Shown: positions 24,948 through 32,394 of the stretch, piece by piece
How positions within the stretch are numbered: the first letter of the stretch is position 1
Layout of the letters: the number at the start of each line of letters is the position of its first letter
From: Micromonospora craniellae
Lineage (GTDB): Bacteria; Actinomycetota; Actinomycetes; Mycobacteriales; Micromonosporaceae
NCBI RefSeq assembly: GCF_014764405.1
Contig: NZ_CP061725.1
Location: 3,038,001 to 3,102,000, forward strand
Length of the DNA: 64,000 nt
Direction: 5' to 3'
Made by a program: the position numbers and the translations under genes
The notes under the pieces: model-generated
Databases searched by the model: none
The model's input: the letters and a program-made list of their open reading frames with translations, nothing else
What the model was told of the DNA's origin: nothing

Positions 24948-27836
24948 TCAGTTCCGGGTGCTTCTCGGTGGCAGCAGGCCACCGCCACCACCGCCCGATC
25001 TCTCACCGTTGGGCGGCGGATTGAACGGGTTGTTGCCGCCGTTGTTACCACCGCCCGGGCCGTTGTTGCCGCCACCCGGGCCACCGTTGCCGGGGCCGTT
25101 GTTGCCGCCACCCAGCAGGCATCGAATGTCCGTCGGGTCGCAGTCGGCCGGGCCCGACGGCGGCGCGGTCGGCGCGGGCGGCGGCGGTTCCTCACCGTTG
25201 CCTGCTTTGTCGTCGCCGACGCCGGTCACGTCCGGCAGACCGGCCGGGTCGAAGCCCTTGAGCGCGTCGTCCATGTACCGCTTCCACAGGGCAGCCGGCA
25301 AGCCGCTACCGCCGACGTTCTTGCCGTTCTTGTCGACGATGGCCGGCTTCTTCGGGTCCTTGCTGCCGACCCAGACGGCGGTGGCGACGTTCTTGTCGTA
25401 GCCGACCATCCAGGCATGCGCGTTCTTGTCGGTGTTGTTGTGCTCCCAGGTACCGGTCTTGCCGGCCGCCTGCCGGCCGTTGCTCAGTCCGGCGTTGCTG
25501 CGGCCCGGGATCTCCTTGAGCACGGCGGTCACCTCGTCGGCGACCTCCGACCTGATCACCTGCGTGCCGCCGCCCTTCGTCAGCTTCTCACCGGCGATCT
25601 TGTCCCACTTGCCGGTCGCCTTGTTCTGCTTCTCCACCACCCGGACGAAGTGGGCCTTGTTGTACTTGCCGCTGTTGGCGAGCGTGGCCAGTCCGTTCGC
25701 GTGGTCGAAGACGGTGATCGGGTACTGCCCGAAGCCGATCACCCGGTCGAACGTCTTCTTGCCGAGTTCCTCCGGCTTCTTCTTGGTCAGGTCGTGCGGT
25801 GCCGGCGGGTCGACGGACCAGATGGTCCGGATGCCGGCCCGGCGGGCGATGTCGATGACCTTGTCCTCGCCGACCTGCTCGGCGATGTGGAAGAACGGCA
25901 CGTTGTACGACAGCACGGTCGACTCCTGCAGCGTGCAGGACTTGTTGCAGTTCTGCCGGACGTCCCGGCCAGCGTTGATGATTTCGTTGGCGTAGCCCTC
26001 GGGCTTGAACGGGGTCGCGTCCCAGAGCGACTTGACCGAGATCCCCTCGTCGATCGCCGCCGCCAGCGTGTACACCTTGAACGACGAGCCCGGAGGGTGG
26101 CCGCCGACGATGTCGCCGTTGCTGTTGGTGTTCATCCCGGCGTAGTCGAAGTCGGCACCGCTGTTGCCGCCGTAGTAGGCGAGCACCCGCCCGGTCTTCG
26201 GGTCGATGGAGACCGCCGCCGCCATCAGGTTCTTCGGCTGCCCGTTGAGCACCGAGCCCTTGCGGTCCGGCCGGGCCGCCGCTTCCAGGGCCTTCTGCAT
26301 CTTCGGATCGATGGTGGTGGTGATCCGGTAGCCACCCTCACGCAGTTCGGTGACGCAGTTCGGCATGTCCGGCGCGCCGGAGTTGGAGCAGATACCCCAT
26401 TCCTCCATCTCCTTGCGCACGTAGTTGACCACATTGCCCTGCGGAGTGGCGACGCCGAAGCCGTTGTCCTTCTTGGACTTCTGGACCTTCGGGTACTCGG
26501 TCGGCCGCTCGGGCTTGCCGGGAACGCCCAGCCAGCCCTCCGCGACCATGCCGTTGATGACGTACTCCCACCGGGACTTGGCGTCGACCTCGTTGACCTC
26601 CGGGTCGTACCCCTGGTGGGTCGCGCTGGCAACGGGCTGCTTGATCAGCGAGGCGAGCACCGCCGCCTGCGCCGGGGTCAGCTTCTCGGCGGTGGTCTTG
26701 AAGAACGTCTGTGCCGCCGCCTCGATGCCGTACGCACCTCGACCGAAGTAGATCACGTTGAGGTAGTTCTCCATGATCTGGTCTTTGGTGAAGTTGTCGT
26801 TCAGCTTGGAGGCGAGGATCGCCTCCTTCACCTTCCGGCCGTAGCTGTCGTCCTGGAGGTTCTCGTAGGCGTTGCGGGCGTACTGCTGGGTGATGGTCGA
26901 GGCGCCCTGTCGGTCACCGCCGGAGAGGTTGTTCCAGGCGGCCCGGGTGATGCCCTTGTAGTCCACGCCGGAGTGCCGGTAGAAGTTGCGGTCCTCGGCC
27001 GCCGCGACGGCGTTCCGCACGTGCTCCGGAATCTTGTCGATGGTGACGAAGGTGCGGTTCTCGTTGCCTAGCTTGGCCACGACGCTCTTGCCGTCCTTGG
27101 CGTAGACCGTGGTGGAGAGCGGCAGCGGGATCTCCTTGGGCAGCACCACGTTGGTCGAGTAGTACGTGAACCCGACGACGCCGATACCGGCCAGCATGAT
27201 GAACACCGCGAAGCTGGCGATCATCAGGTTCATCCGCTTGCGCTTGCGGGCCCGGGACGCCGCGACCGGGTCGCGACCCCCGCGACCGGGACCTCCCGGG
27301 CCGCCCGGCCCCCCGGGTCCGCCCGGCCCCCCGGGACCGCCGACACTGGCCCGGGCCACCGCTGCCCGGCCACCGGCGACACCCACGGACGCCGAGCCGA
27401 CGCTCGCCCGGCCGCCCGACGCCGAACCGACGGAGGCACGCCCGGCGGGCCCACCCGGCGCCGGACTCACCGGCACCGAAGCCCGCCCGGACCGACCGGG
27501 GGCGGGTGAGACGGGAACCGAGGCGCGGCCGGGTGCGGCCGGCGAGACCGGCACCGAGGCCCGGCCGGGACCGGCGCGACCGACGGAGGCGGAACCGACC
27601 GACGCCGAGCCGGCGGCACCGCCACGCGGTGGCACGCTCGCCGACCCGCCGACCGAGGCCCGACCACCGACCGAGGCGCGGGCCGACGGGCCGGACGATT
27701 CCGGGCCGCTCGACCAGTTACCTTCGCGCGGTTCACCACCCGGGTAGCGGTACGCGTCGTCCGCCTGCCCCGAGTCGTCCTGGCCCGGTATCCGGGCCCG
27801 ACCGCGCGAGGAGCTGGGATCGCCGTACGAATTCAT
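24948..27836 (-). CDS. ponA: Bifunctional penicillin-binding protein (PonA-type)
   Basis: This class A PBP polymerises and cross-links peptidoglycan. The 962-residue protein has a 200-residue cytosolic tail of Arg-Ala-Ser-Val and PGG repeats, one membrane helix (about 203-225), a GT51 glycosyltransferase domain (catalytic EDRNF with Glu281; GASTITQQYARN) and a transpeptidase domain with SSFK (Ser584), SYN (643-645) and KTG (793-795). A Gly/Asn/Pro-rich extension ends the protein. Its place between DUF5318 and GT87 genes mirrors ponA1 in M. tuberculosis. It is unusually long at both ends. ATG at 27836. Confidence 0.95.
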   Translation of the reverse strand: MNSYGDPSSSRGRARIPGQDDSGQADDAYRYPGGEPREGNWSSGPESSGPSARASVGGRASVGGSASVPPRGGAAGSASVGSASVGRAGPGRASVPVSPAAPGRASVPVSPAPGRSGRASVPVSPAPGGPAGRASVGSASGGRASVGSASVGVAGGRAAVARASVGGPGGPGGPGGPGGPGGPGRGGRDPVAASRARKRKRMNLMIASFAVFIMLAGIGVVGFTYYSTNVVLPKEIPLPLSTTVYAKDGKSVVAKLGNENRTFVTIDKIPEHVRNAVAAAEDRNFYRHSGVDYKGITRAAWNNLSGGDRQGASTITQQYARNAYENLQDDSYGRKVKEAILASKLNDNFTKDQIMENYLNVIYFGRGAYGIEAAAQTFFKTTAEKLTPAQAAVLASLIKQPVASATHQGYDPEVNEVDAKSRWEYVINGMVAEGWLGVPGKPERPTEYPKVQKSKKDNGFGVATPQGNVVNYVRKEMEEWGICSNSGAPDMPNCVTELREGGYRITTTIDPKMQKALEAAARPDRKGSVLNGQPKNLMAAAVSIDPKTGRVLAYYGGNSGADFDYAGMNTNSNGDIVGGHPPGSSFKVYTLAAAIDEGISVKSLWDATPFKPEGYANEIINAGRDVRQNCNKSCTLQESTVLSYNVPFFHIAEQVGEDKVIDIARRAGIRTIWSVDPPAPHDLTKKKPEELGKKTFDRVIGFGQYPITVFDHANGLATLANSGKYNKAHFVRVVEKQNKATGKWDKIAGEKLTKGGGTQVIRSEVADEVTAVLKEIPGRSNAGLSNGRQAAGKTGTWEHNNTDKNAHAWMVGYDKNVATAVWVGSKDPKKPAIVDKNGKNVGGSGLPAALWKRYMDDALKGFDPAGLPDVTGVGDDKAGNGEEPPPPAPTAPPSGPADCDPTDIRCLLGGGNNGPGNGGPGGGNNGPGGGNNGGNNPFNPPPNGERSGGGGGGLLPPRSTRN
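27279..27683 (-). repeat. Low-complexity RASV/SVPVSPA and PGG repeat coding region
   Basis: PBP residues 52-186 are built from recurring units RASVGG, SASVG and RASVPVSPA, then a run of six Gly-Gly-Pro repeats. The section lies on the cytosolic side of the membrane helix. Similar units are spaced about 5-11 residues apart, suggesting expansion by slippage. Confidence 0.85.
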
Positions 27837-28032
27837 TCCTCACACCCTGCCGTCGCGGTGGGGCGCACTCGCACCGCCACCGGTTTGCCGTGAGTTGAGG
27901 CACCCGCCACTGGGGCACGGGGGTGCCGCCACGCTGATGCCACATCCGAATCAATCGGACTATTCAGACCTACAAGCCGTCGGTCGCCCCGATCGCGTGC
28001 AGTACGGCCGGGGCCGGCCGATCGAGCTCGAA

Positions 28033-28488
28033 TCACCGTTGCGCCTCTCGCCTTCGCCGGGCACCTGCTCCACTGGCGGCGGCCACTCCACCCGGCGTCT
28101 CCTGCTCCGACTCGCCACCGGTCAACCCGTCCCGCCCGAGCAGGTACTGCTCGACGAGATGGTTCCAGTCACAGCCGAGACACACCTCCACCACGAAGAC
28201 CTGGAACTCACGCAGCGTCATCGCCAGCACGGACAACTCTGTCACCGTACGGGCCTGGCCGGCAGACTGCTTGAGCTCGTCACCATAAATGTAGTGGACG
28301 TGCGTGAGGTTCTCGCTCCGGCAGATCGGGCAACGCTGGTCGGTGGACTCGCCGTGAAAGCGAGCGGCGTTCTTCAGGTAGGGAGACGCGTCGCACAGGT
28401 CATAGGTGCCGACGCGACCGGCGAGGAGTTCACGCAGCAGCGCTCGCTTCCGGAGCGAGTAGTCGACGACCTGGCGCTGCGTACGCAT
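28033..28488 (-). CDS. DUF5318-like zinc-ribbon protein
   Basis: This 151-residue protein opens MRTQRQVVDYSLRKRALLREL and has a four-cysteine arrangement: CPIC at residues 53-56 and a second pair CLGC (103-106), likely one zinc ribbon, joined by a segment with HVHYIYGDELKQSAGQAR. The position between the PBP and PadR/ino1 genes, with orientation toward the PBP, matches Rv0049 of M. tuberculosis. The tail is basic and disordered. The function is unknown. ATG at 28488 fits the conserved N-terminus; the frame continues open upstream without likeness. Confidence 0.8.
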   Translation of the reverse strand: MRTQRQVVDYSLRKRALLRELLAGRVGTYDLCDASPYLKNAARFHGESTDQRCPICRSENLTHVHYIYGDELKQSAGQARTVTELSVLAMTLREFQVFVVEVCLGCDWNHLVEQYLLGRDGLTGGESEQETPGGVAAASGAGARRRREAQR

Positions 28489-28597
28489 GCGGCAAAGGGT
28501 ACGCGGTCTCGTCTGACGGGGCGACCACCGTGACGATCCGTGATGTGGGGACCCCGGAGCGAGGAGTTTGCCCGCCGGGGCGTGAGACGCTACGGTT

Positions 28598-28620
28598 CGA
28601 TGTATCGGCCCGATACATCG
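28598..28620. promoter_or_regulatory. Perfect 23-bp palindrome, likely PadR operator
   Basis: The arms CGATGTATCGG and CCGATACATCG flank a single central C. The palindrome lies 43 bases before the PadR GTG and about 110 bases upstream of the divergent DUF5318 gene. PadR proteins bind palindromes with ATGT...ACAT ends, and here ATGT and ACAT are 11 bases apart. It could repress the padR-ino1 operon and the divergent gene. Confidence 0.7.
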
Positions 28621-28662
28621 CGGCGGTTGGCGCTCCACGCACAGGATAAGGGAAGGGTGGCC

Positions 28663-29301
28663 GTGCTCGAACTCGCCATCCTCGGCCTGTTGCAGGAGGC
28701 CCCGATGCACGGCTACGAGCTCCGCAAGGAGCTCACCGCCAAGCTCGGGGCGATCCGAGCTGCGATCAGCTACGGCTCGCTCTACCCGACCCTGCGCCGG
28801 CTGCAGGCGGCAGGGTGGATCGCCGAAGCCGCCGAGACACCCGCCACCGCCGAGGAGGTTCCCGCGCTGACCAGCCGACGAGGTCGGGTGGTCTACACCA
28901 TCACCGCGGAAGGAAAAGAACGCTTCGCCCAGCTCATCGCACAGACCGGGCCGGAGACCTACGGCGACACCGGTTTTGGTGTGCACTTCGCGTTCTTCTC
29001 CCGAACCGACCGGGCGACCCGACTCCGAATCCTGGAAGGTCGGCGCCGCACGATCGAGGAACGTCGCGAGGGCCTACGCGACATGCTGGGCCGGGCGGCC
29101 GAGCGCCTCGACGCGTACACCCTGGAGCTGCAACGCCACGGCCTGGAGGCTTGTGAGCGTGAGGTCCGGTGGCTGGAGGAGCTCATCGCCAACGAGCGCT
29201 CCGGCCGTGCCCCGACGGTCCCGCAGGACGGGACGGCCGGTGGCCGACGAGAAGACAACAGCCCGCCTCCGCCTGGAGAGACCAGGACAGAGCGGCCGTG
29301 A
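28663..29301 (+). CDS. PadR family transcriptional regulator
   Basis: This regulator of about 212 residues has the PadR winged helix (VLELAILGLLQEAPMHGYELRKEL, residues 1-24, then YGSLYPTLRRLQAAGWI) and a C-terminal helical dimerisation part (Vir_Kin-like, HFAFFSRTDRATRLRILEGRRRTIEERREGL). A GTG at 28663 with GGGAAGG six bases upstream is chosen over the GTG at 28657. A perfect palindrome lies upstream, suggesting autoregulation. It is followed by ino1 after 23 bases; an equivalent pair (Rv0047c-ino1) exists in M. tuberculosis, so it may control inositol synthesis. Confidence 0.88.
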   Translation: MLELAILGLLQEAPMHGYELRKELTAKLGAIRAAISYGSLYPTLRRLQAAGWIAEAAETPATAEEVPALTSRRGRVVYTITAEGKERFAQLIAQTGPETYGDTGFGVHFAFFSRTDRATRLRILEGRRRTIEERREGLRDMLGRAAERLDAYTLELQRHGLEACEREVRWLEELIANERSGRAPTVPQDGTAGGRREDNSPPPPGETRTERP

Positions 29302-29324
29302 CCAAGAAGAAGGAGGCACACGCG

Positions 29325-30404
29325 ATGGGCTCCGTCCGCGTCGCCATCGTCGGTGTGGGTAACTGCGCCTCGTCCCTCGTGCAGGGCGTCGAGTACTACC
29401 GGAACGCCGACCCGAACGACCGCGTCCCGGGTCTCATGCACGTCACCTTCGGCGACTACCACGTCTCTGACGTGCAGTTCGTCGCGGCGTTCGATGTCGA
29501 CGCCAAGAAGGTGGGCATGGACCTCGCGGAGGCGATCGTCGCCAGCGAGAACAACACCATCAAGCTCTGCGACGTGCCGCCGACCGGTATCACCGTGCAG
29601 CGTGGCCCGACCTTCGACGGCCTCGGGCAGTACTACCGCGAGATCATCAAGGAGTCGGACCTTGAGCCGATCGACGTGGTCAAGGCGCTGCGCGACGCGC
29701 AGGTCGACGTCGTCGTCTCCTACCTGCCGGTGGGCTCGGAGCAGGCCGACAAGTTCTACGCCCAGGCCGCCATCGACGCCGGCTGCGCGTTCGTGAACGC
29801 CCTGCCGGTCTTCATCGCCTCCGACCCGGAGTGGGCGCAGAAGTTCACCGACGCCGGCCTGCCGATCGTCGGTGACGACATCAAGAGCCAGGTCGGCGCG
29901 ACCATCGTGCACCGGGCCCTCGCGAAGCTCTTCGAGGACCGGGGCGTCGAGCTGCTGCGCACGTACCAGCTCAACTTCGGCGGCAACATGGACTTCATGA
30001 ACATGCTGGAGCGCAACCGCCTGGTGTCGAAGAAGATCTCGAAGACCCAGTCGGTGACCTCCCAGGTGCCGCACGAGATGGCCAAGAGCGACGTACACAT
30101 CGGCCCGTCCGACCACGTGCCGTGGCTGGACGACCGCAAGTGGGCGTACATCCGCCTGGAGGGTCGCTCGTTCGGTGACACCCCGCTCAACGCCGAGCTC
30201 AAGCTTGAGGTGTGGGACTCGCCGAACTCGGCCGGCGTCATCATCGACGCCGTCCGGGCCGCGAAGATCGCTTTGGACCGCAAGATCGGCGGCCCGATCC
30301 TGTCGGCCTCGTCGTACTTCATGAAGTCCCCGCCCGTGCAGTACGCCGACCACGAGGCGCACGCCGCCGTCGAGGGTTTCATCACCGGCGAGGTCGAGCG
30401 CTGA
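29325..30404 (+). CDS. ino1: Inositol-3-phosphate synthase
   Basis: This enzyme converts glucose-6-phosphate to 1L-myo-inositol-3-phosphate with NAD+, feeding phosphatidylinositol and mycothiol synthesis. The 359-residue actinobacterial-type protein shows the dinucleotide motif VAIVGVGNCASSLVQGVEYY, LPVGSEQADKFYA, GDDIKSQVGATIVHR, and the terminal LDRKIGGPILSASSYFMKSPP. ATG at 29325 follows AAGGAGG by eight bases. It is 23 bases after the PadR gene and ends at a strong hairpin. Confidence 0.95.
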   Translation: MGSVRVAIVGVGNCASSLVQGVEYYRNADPNDRVPGLMHVTFGDYHVSDVQFVAAFDVDAKKVGMDLAEAIVASENNTIKLCDVPPTGITVQRGPTFDGLGQYYREIIKESDLEPIDVVKALRDAQVDVVVSYLPVGSEQADKFYAQAAIDAGCAFVNALPVFIASDPEWAQKFTDAGLPIVGDDIKSQVGATIVHRALAKLFEDRGVELLRTYQLNFGGNMDFMNMLERNRLVSKKISKTQSVTSQVPHEMAKSDVHIGPSDHVPWLDDRKWAYIRLEGRSFGDTPLNAELKLEVWDSPNSAGVIIDAVRAAKIALDRKIGGPILSASSYFMKSPPVQYADHEAHAAVEGFITGEVER

Positions 30405-30426
30405 CGCGCTGACCACCAGCACCGTC

Positions 30427-30456
30427 GAGGGCCGGGCCCGGATGGGCCCGGCCCTC
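30427..30456 (+). terminator. Terminator after ino1
   Basis: The arms GAGGGCCGGGCCC (30427-30439) and GGGCCCGGCCCTC (30444-30456) pair perfectly around a GGAT loop, 22 bases beyond the ino1 stop. Confidence 0.82.
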
Positions 30457-30554
30457 GCGTCGTCCCCAGCCCTGACCTCTTCCGGTACGGCGTCAGCCGC
30501 AGCGCAAGCCGCTGCATCGAGTCGACCCCGCCGCTGACCACCACCCACTCGGCA

Positions 30555-30816
30555 CTACTTGCCAGTCTCGTCTGTGGTCAGTCGATCGAGCAGGTCTCGC
30601 CGGCTTGCTCCGGTGTTCATCCCAAGGGCAGCCAGGAAGCCACGCTCCACGAGCCGGCGAGCAGGACACGGGAACGGGGCGCCACACGTACAGCGGCCAT
30701 CGTCGGCGAGCTGGTGGCAGCGGTGCAGCCGGTGACTCAGGCCGCCAGACGGTCGGCGACACGCACTCCGCTGGCGGCTCGTCCGGCGGATCCTCGGGGT
30801 CGAAGCTCAGCCGCAT
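30555..30816 (-). pseudogene. Frameshifted small cysteine-motif gene
   Basis: From ATG 30816 the frame reads MRLSFDPEDPPDEPPAECVS, then is lost. One frame over, it resumes as LADDGRCTCGAPFPCPARRL and ends with TAG at 30555. The total length (262 bases) is 87 codons plus one, matching a one-base insertion near 30738-30746. The combined pattern, MRLSFDP... then GRC-x-CGAP-x-PC, is a small actinomycete family that I recognise only by pattern. It is translationally coupled (TGATG) to the upstream fragment, and no function is known. Confidence 0.5.
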
Positions 30817-31085
30817 CACCCCACCGCCGACCCGAACCGCCACTGCCAGGCCCAGGTGAGCAGTGGGGCCGACCGCGACCGGCCCCGCCGGTGCGGAGCG
30901 AGCCAGCGCCGCAACACGTCACGACGCCGCGCCGGCAGCACCGGATCGAGCACCGGCAGGCCCAGCTCAACCAGCCGGTTCGCCGCCGCGTTGGCGGGCC
31001 GGCAGGGTCCGGCGACCAGGCACACCCGGCACAGTCCGCAATCATGGTCGGGGATGTGCGCGGCGATGATCTCGTATGCAGTGCG
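30816..31085 (-). pseudogene. Start-less cysteine-rich small protein
   Basis: The frame RTAYEIIAAHIPDHDCGLCR continues through VCLVAGPCRPANAAANRLVELGLPVLDP and ends WAWQWRFGSAVG at a TGA that overlaps the next gene's ATG. A Cys pattern (CxxC...C, residues near the start) is clear. No ATG, GTG or TTG sits directly before the conserved part; upstream in-frame codons lie inside the forward DUF5753 remnant. The 5' end thus appears lost at about 31080-31090. It pairs with the frameshifted gene as a remnant operon, probably inactive. Confidence 0.45.
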
Positions 31086-31467
31086 ACTCTCCGACCTCGC
31101 CCGACTCTCGATCCGACTTTCCGTGATCATCGACGAGGGTGCGCTGCGCCGGATGGTCGGCGGTCCCGAGGTGATGCGGGCACAACTTGTCCACCTCCGC
31201 ACGCTGGCTGCCTGGTCGGATGTCGAGATCATGGTCCTGCCGCTCGCCGCAGGTGCCCATGCCAGCCCGAACGGCTCGTTCGATGTCTTCAGGATGCGTC
31301 GGCCGTATCCACCCGCCGGCTGCATCTCCACGGTCGTCGGGACCGTCGTGGTCGAAGGAGAGAAGGCCGCTTCGCTGCACCAGCGCTACGATCGTCTACG
31401 CCGGGCGGCGCTGCGCAACGGTGCCGTGCAGCGAGTCCTCTTCGATCTGGAAGCGCGTCTGGAGTGA
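31081..31467 (+). pseudogene. C-terminal remnant of a DUF5753 (Scr1-type) HTH regulator
   Basis: From about 31081 the frame gives 128 residues with the DUF5753 C-terminal signature: IIDEGALRRMVGGPEVMRAQLVHLRTLA, then ASPNGSFDVFRM and a C-terminal VQRVLFDLEARLE. Intact proteins of this family are about 270-290 residues with an N-terminal XRE helix-turn-helix. Here both the HTH and the first part of DUF5753 are missing, and no HTH is found upstream. A DUF397 gene follows, which is the usual partner. It may still be translated from GTG at 31081, but is probably not a DNA-binding regulator. Confidence 0.65.
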
Positions 31468-31471
31468 GCAC

Positions 31472-31708
31472 ATGGCATCCGCCGACCGACCCACCAGCAC
31501 CGGGCTGCCGGTGGCCTGGCACGTCAGCACCCGCAGCGGCAACGGCGACGGCAACTGCGTCGAGGCCGGGCCGGTGCTCGACGGCAACGATCGGTTCGCC
31601 GTACGCGACTCCAAGGATCGTTCCGGCTCGGTCCTCTTCTACCCTGCCGCAGATTGGGTCAACTTCGTCGCCGGTCTGCGCGCCGGCAGCTTCGACCCGC
31701 CCTCCTGA
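31472..31708 (+). CDS. DUF397 domain protein
   Basis: This 78-residue DUF397 protein (WHVSTRSGNGDGNCVEAG, then VRDSKDRSGSVLFYPAADWVNFVAGLRAG) is complete. DUF397 proteins are usually encoded next to an XRE-DUF5753 regulator and form pairs implicated in Streptomyces development (the whiJ/bldB-associated system). Here the start follows the regulator remnant's stop by four bases. The partner is truncated, so its role may be lost or served by a paralogue elsewhere. Confidence 0.85.
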   Translation: MASADRPTSTGLPVAWHVSTRSGNGDGNCVEAGPVLDGNDRFAVRDSKDRSGSVLFYPAADWVNFVAGLRAGSFDPPS

Positions 31709-31771
31709 GCGGGCGCTGCCTTCTCGGTCGGCACGACCGATTCCGCCATTCGACGCGGGACCCGCGAGATC

Positions 31772-31810
31772 TTGGACAGTTCCCGTTCCTGCGTAACGGA
31801 AACTGTCCAA
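31772..31810. repeat. Long imperfect hairpin downstream of the DUF397 gene
   Basis: The arms TTGGACAGTT (31772-31781) and AACTGTCCAA (31801-31810) are perfect, and an inner CCGTT/AACGG extends the stem past a one-base bulge around a seven-base loop. It may act as a bidirectional terminator between convergent genes or be a dispersed repeat. A small GCGGG-A-CCCGC hairpin lies just before it. Confidence 0.55.
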
Positions 31811-31829
31811 CATTCATGTTGCCCGGCGG

Positions 31830-32309
31830 TCAGGACCAGGCGCGCTGCAGGGCGACGCGTGCCTCCAGCTCCAGCAGCTTGACCTTGCGGTCCAGACCGC
31901 CGCCGAAGCCGACCAGCTTGCCGCCGGCACCGATGATCCGGTGACACGGCACGATGACCGGGATCGGGTTGCGGTTGCACGCCACCCCGACCGCGCGGGC
32001 GGCACCGGGATCCCCGAGCCGCCGGGCCACCTCGCCGTAGGTCAGCGTCTCGCCGTACGGAATGAGGGTCATCTCCCGCCACACCGCCCGCTCGAACTCG
32101 GACCCGCGCGGCACCGTCACCGACACGCCGAACTCGGTCGACTCACCGGCGAAGTACGCGCGCAGCTCCGCCACCGCCCGCTCGGACACCTCGTCGACCG
32201 GTTCCCTCGGCGCGCCCGCCACCGCCGCGAAGTGCGTCCCGCACACGCTGTCACCCTCGGTGGCCACGGAGAAGTCCCCGATCGGCGAGTCCAGCACGGT
32301 CCAACGCAT
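31830..32309 (-). CDS. ogt: Methylated-DNA-protein-cysteine methyltransferase
   Basis: This suicide repair protein removes alkyl groups from O6-alkylguanine. The 159-residue protein has the active-site motif IPVIVPCHRII with the acceptor Cys, the arginine-finger region WREMTLIPYGETLTYGEVAR, and the small N-terminal domain of Ogt/MGMT (MRWTVLDSPIGDFSVATEG). ATG at 32309 begins the conserved N-terminus. It stands alone between a hairpin and the subtilase gene. Confidence 0.94.
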   Translation of the reverse strand: MRWTVLDSPIGDFSVATEGDSVCGTHFAAVAGAPREPVDEVSERAVAELRAYFAGESTEFGVSVTVPRGSEFERAVWREMTLIPYGETLTYGEVARRLGDPGAARAVGVACNRNPIPVIVPCHRIIGAGGKLVGFGGGLDRKVKLLELEARVALQRAWS

Positions 32310-32337
32310 CCCACCATTGTCCCCCCCAACGGCCGGT

Positions 32338-32376
32338 GCCCGCCGAAGCGTCCCCGGTCGGGGTGCTCCGGCGGGC
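32338..32376 (-). terminator. Terminator downstream of the subtilase gene
   Basis: The arms GCCCGCCG (32338-32345) and CGGCGGGC (32369-32376) enclose a second CCCC/GGGG hairpin. It lies about 19 bases beyond the stop of the leftward protease gene. Confidence 0.55.
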
Positions 32377-32394
32377 GCCGGGTGGTACGAGAGG

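Noticed and set aside
27279..27683. Short repeats resembling a CRISPR array
   Set aside because: The repeats are in-frame protein-coding units without spacers of even length, and no cas genes are nearby.
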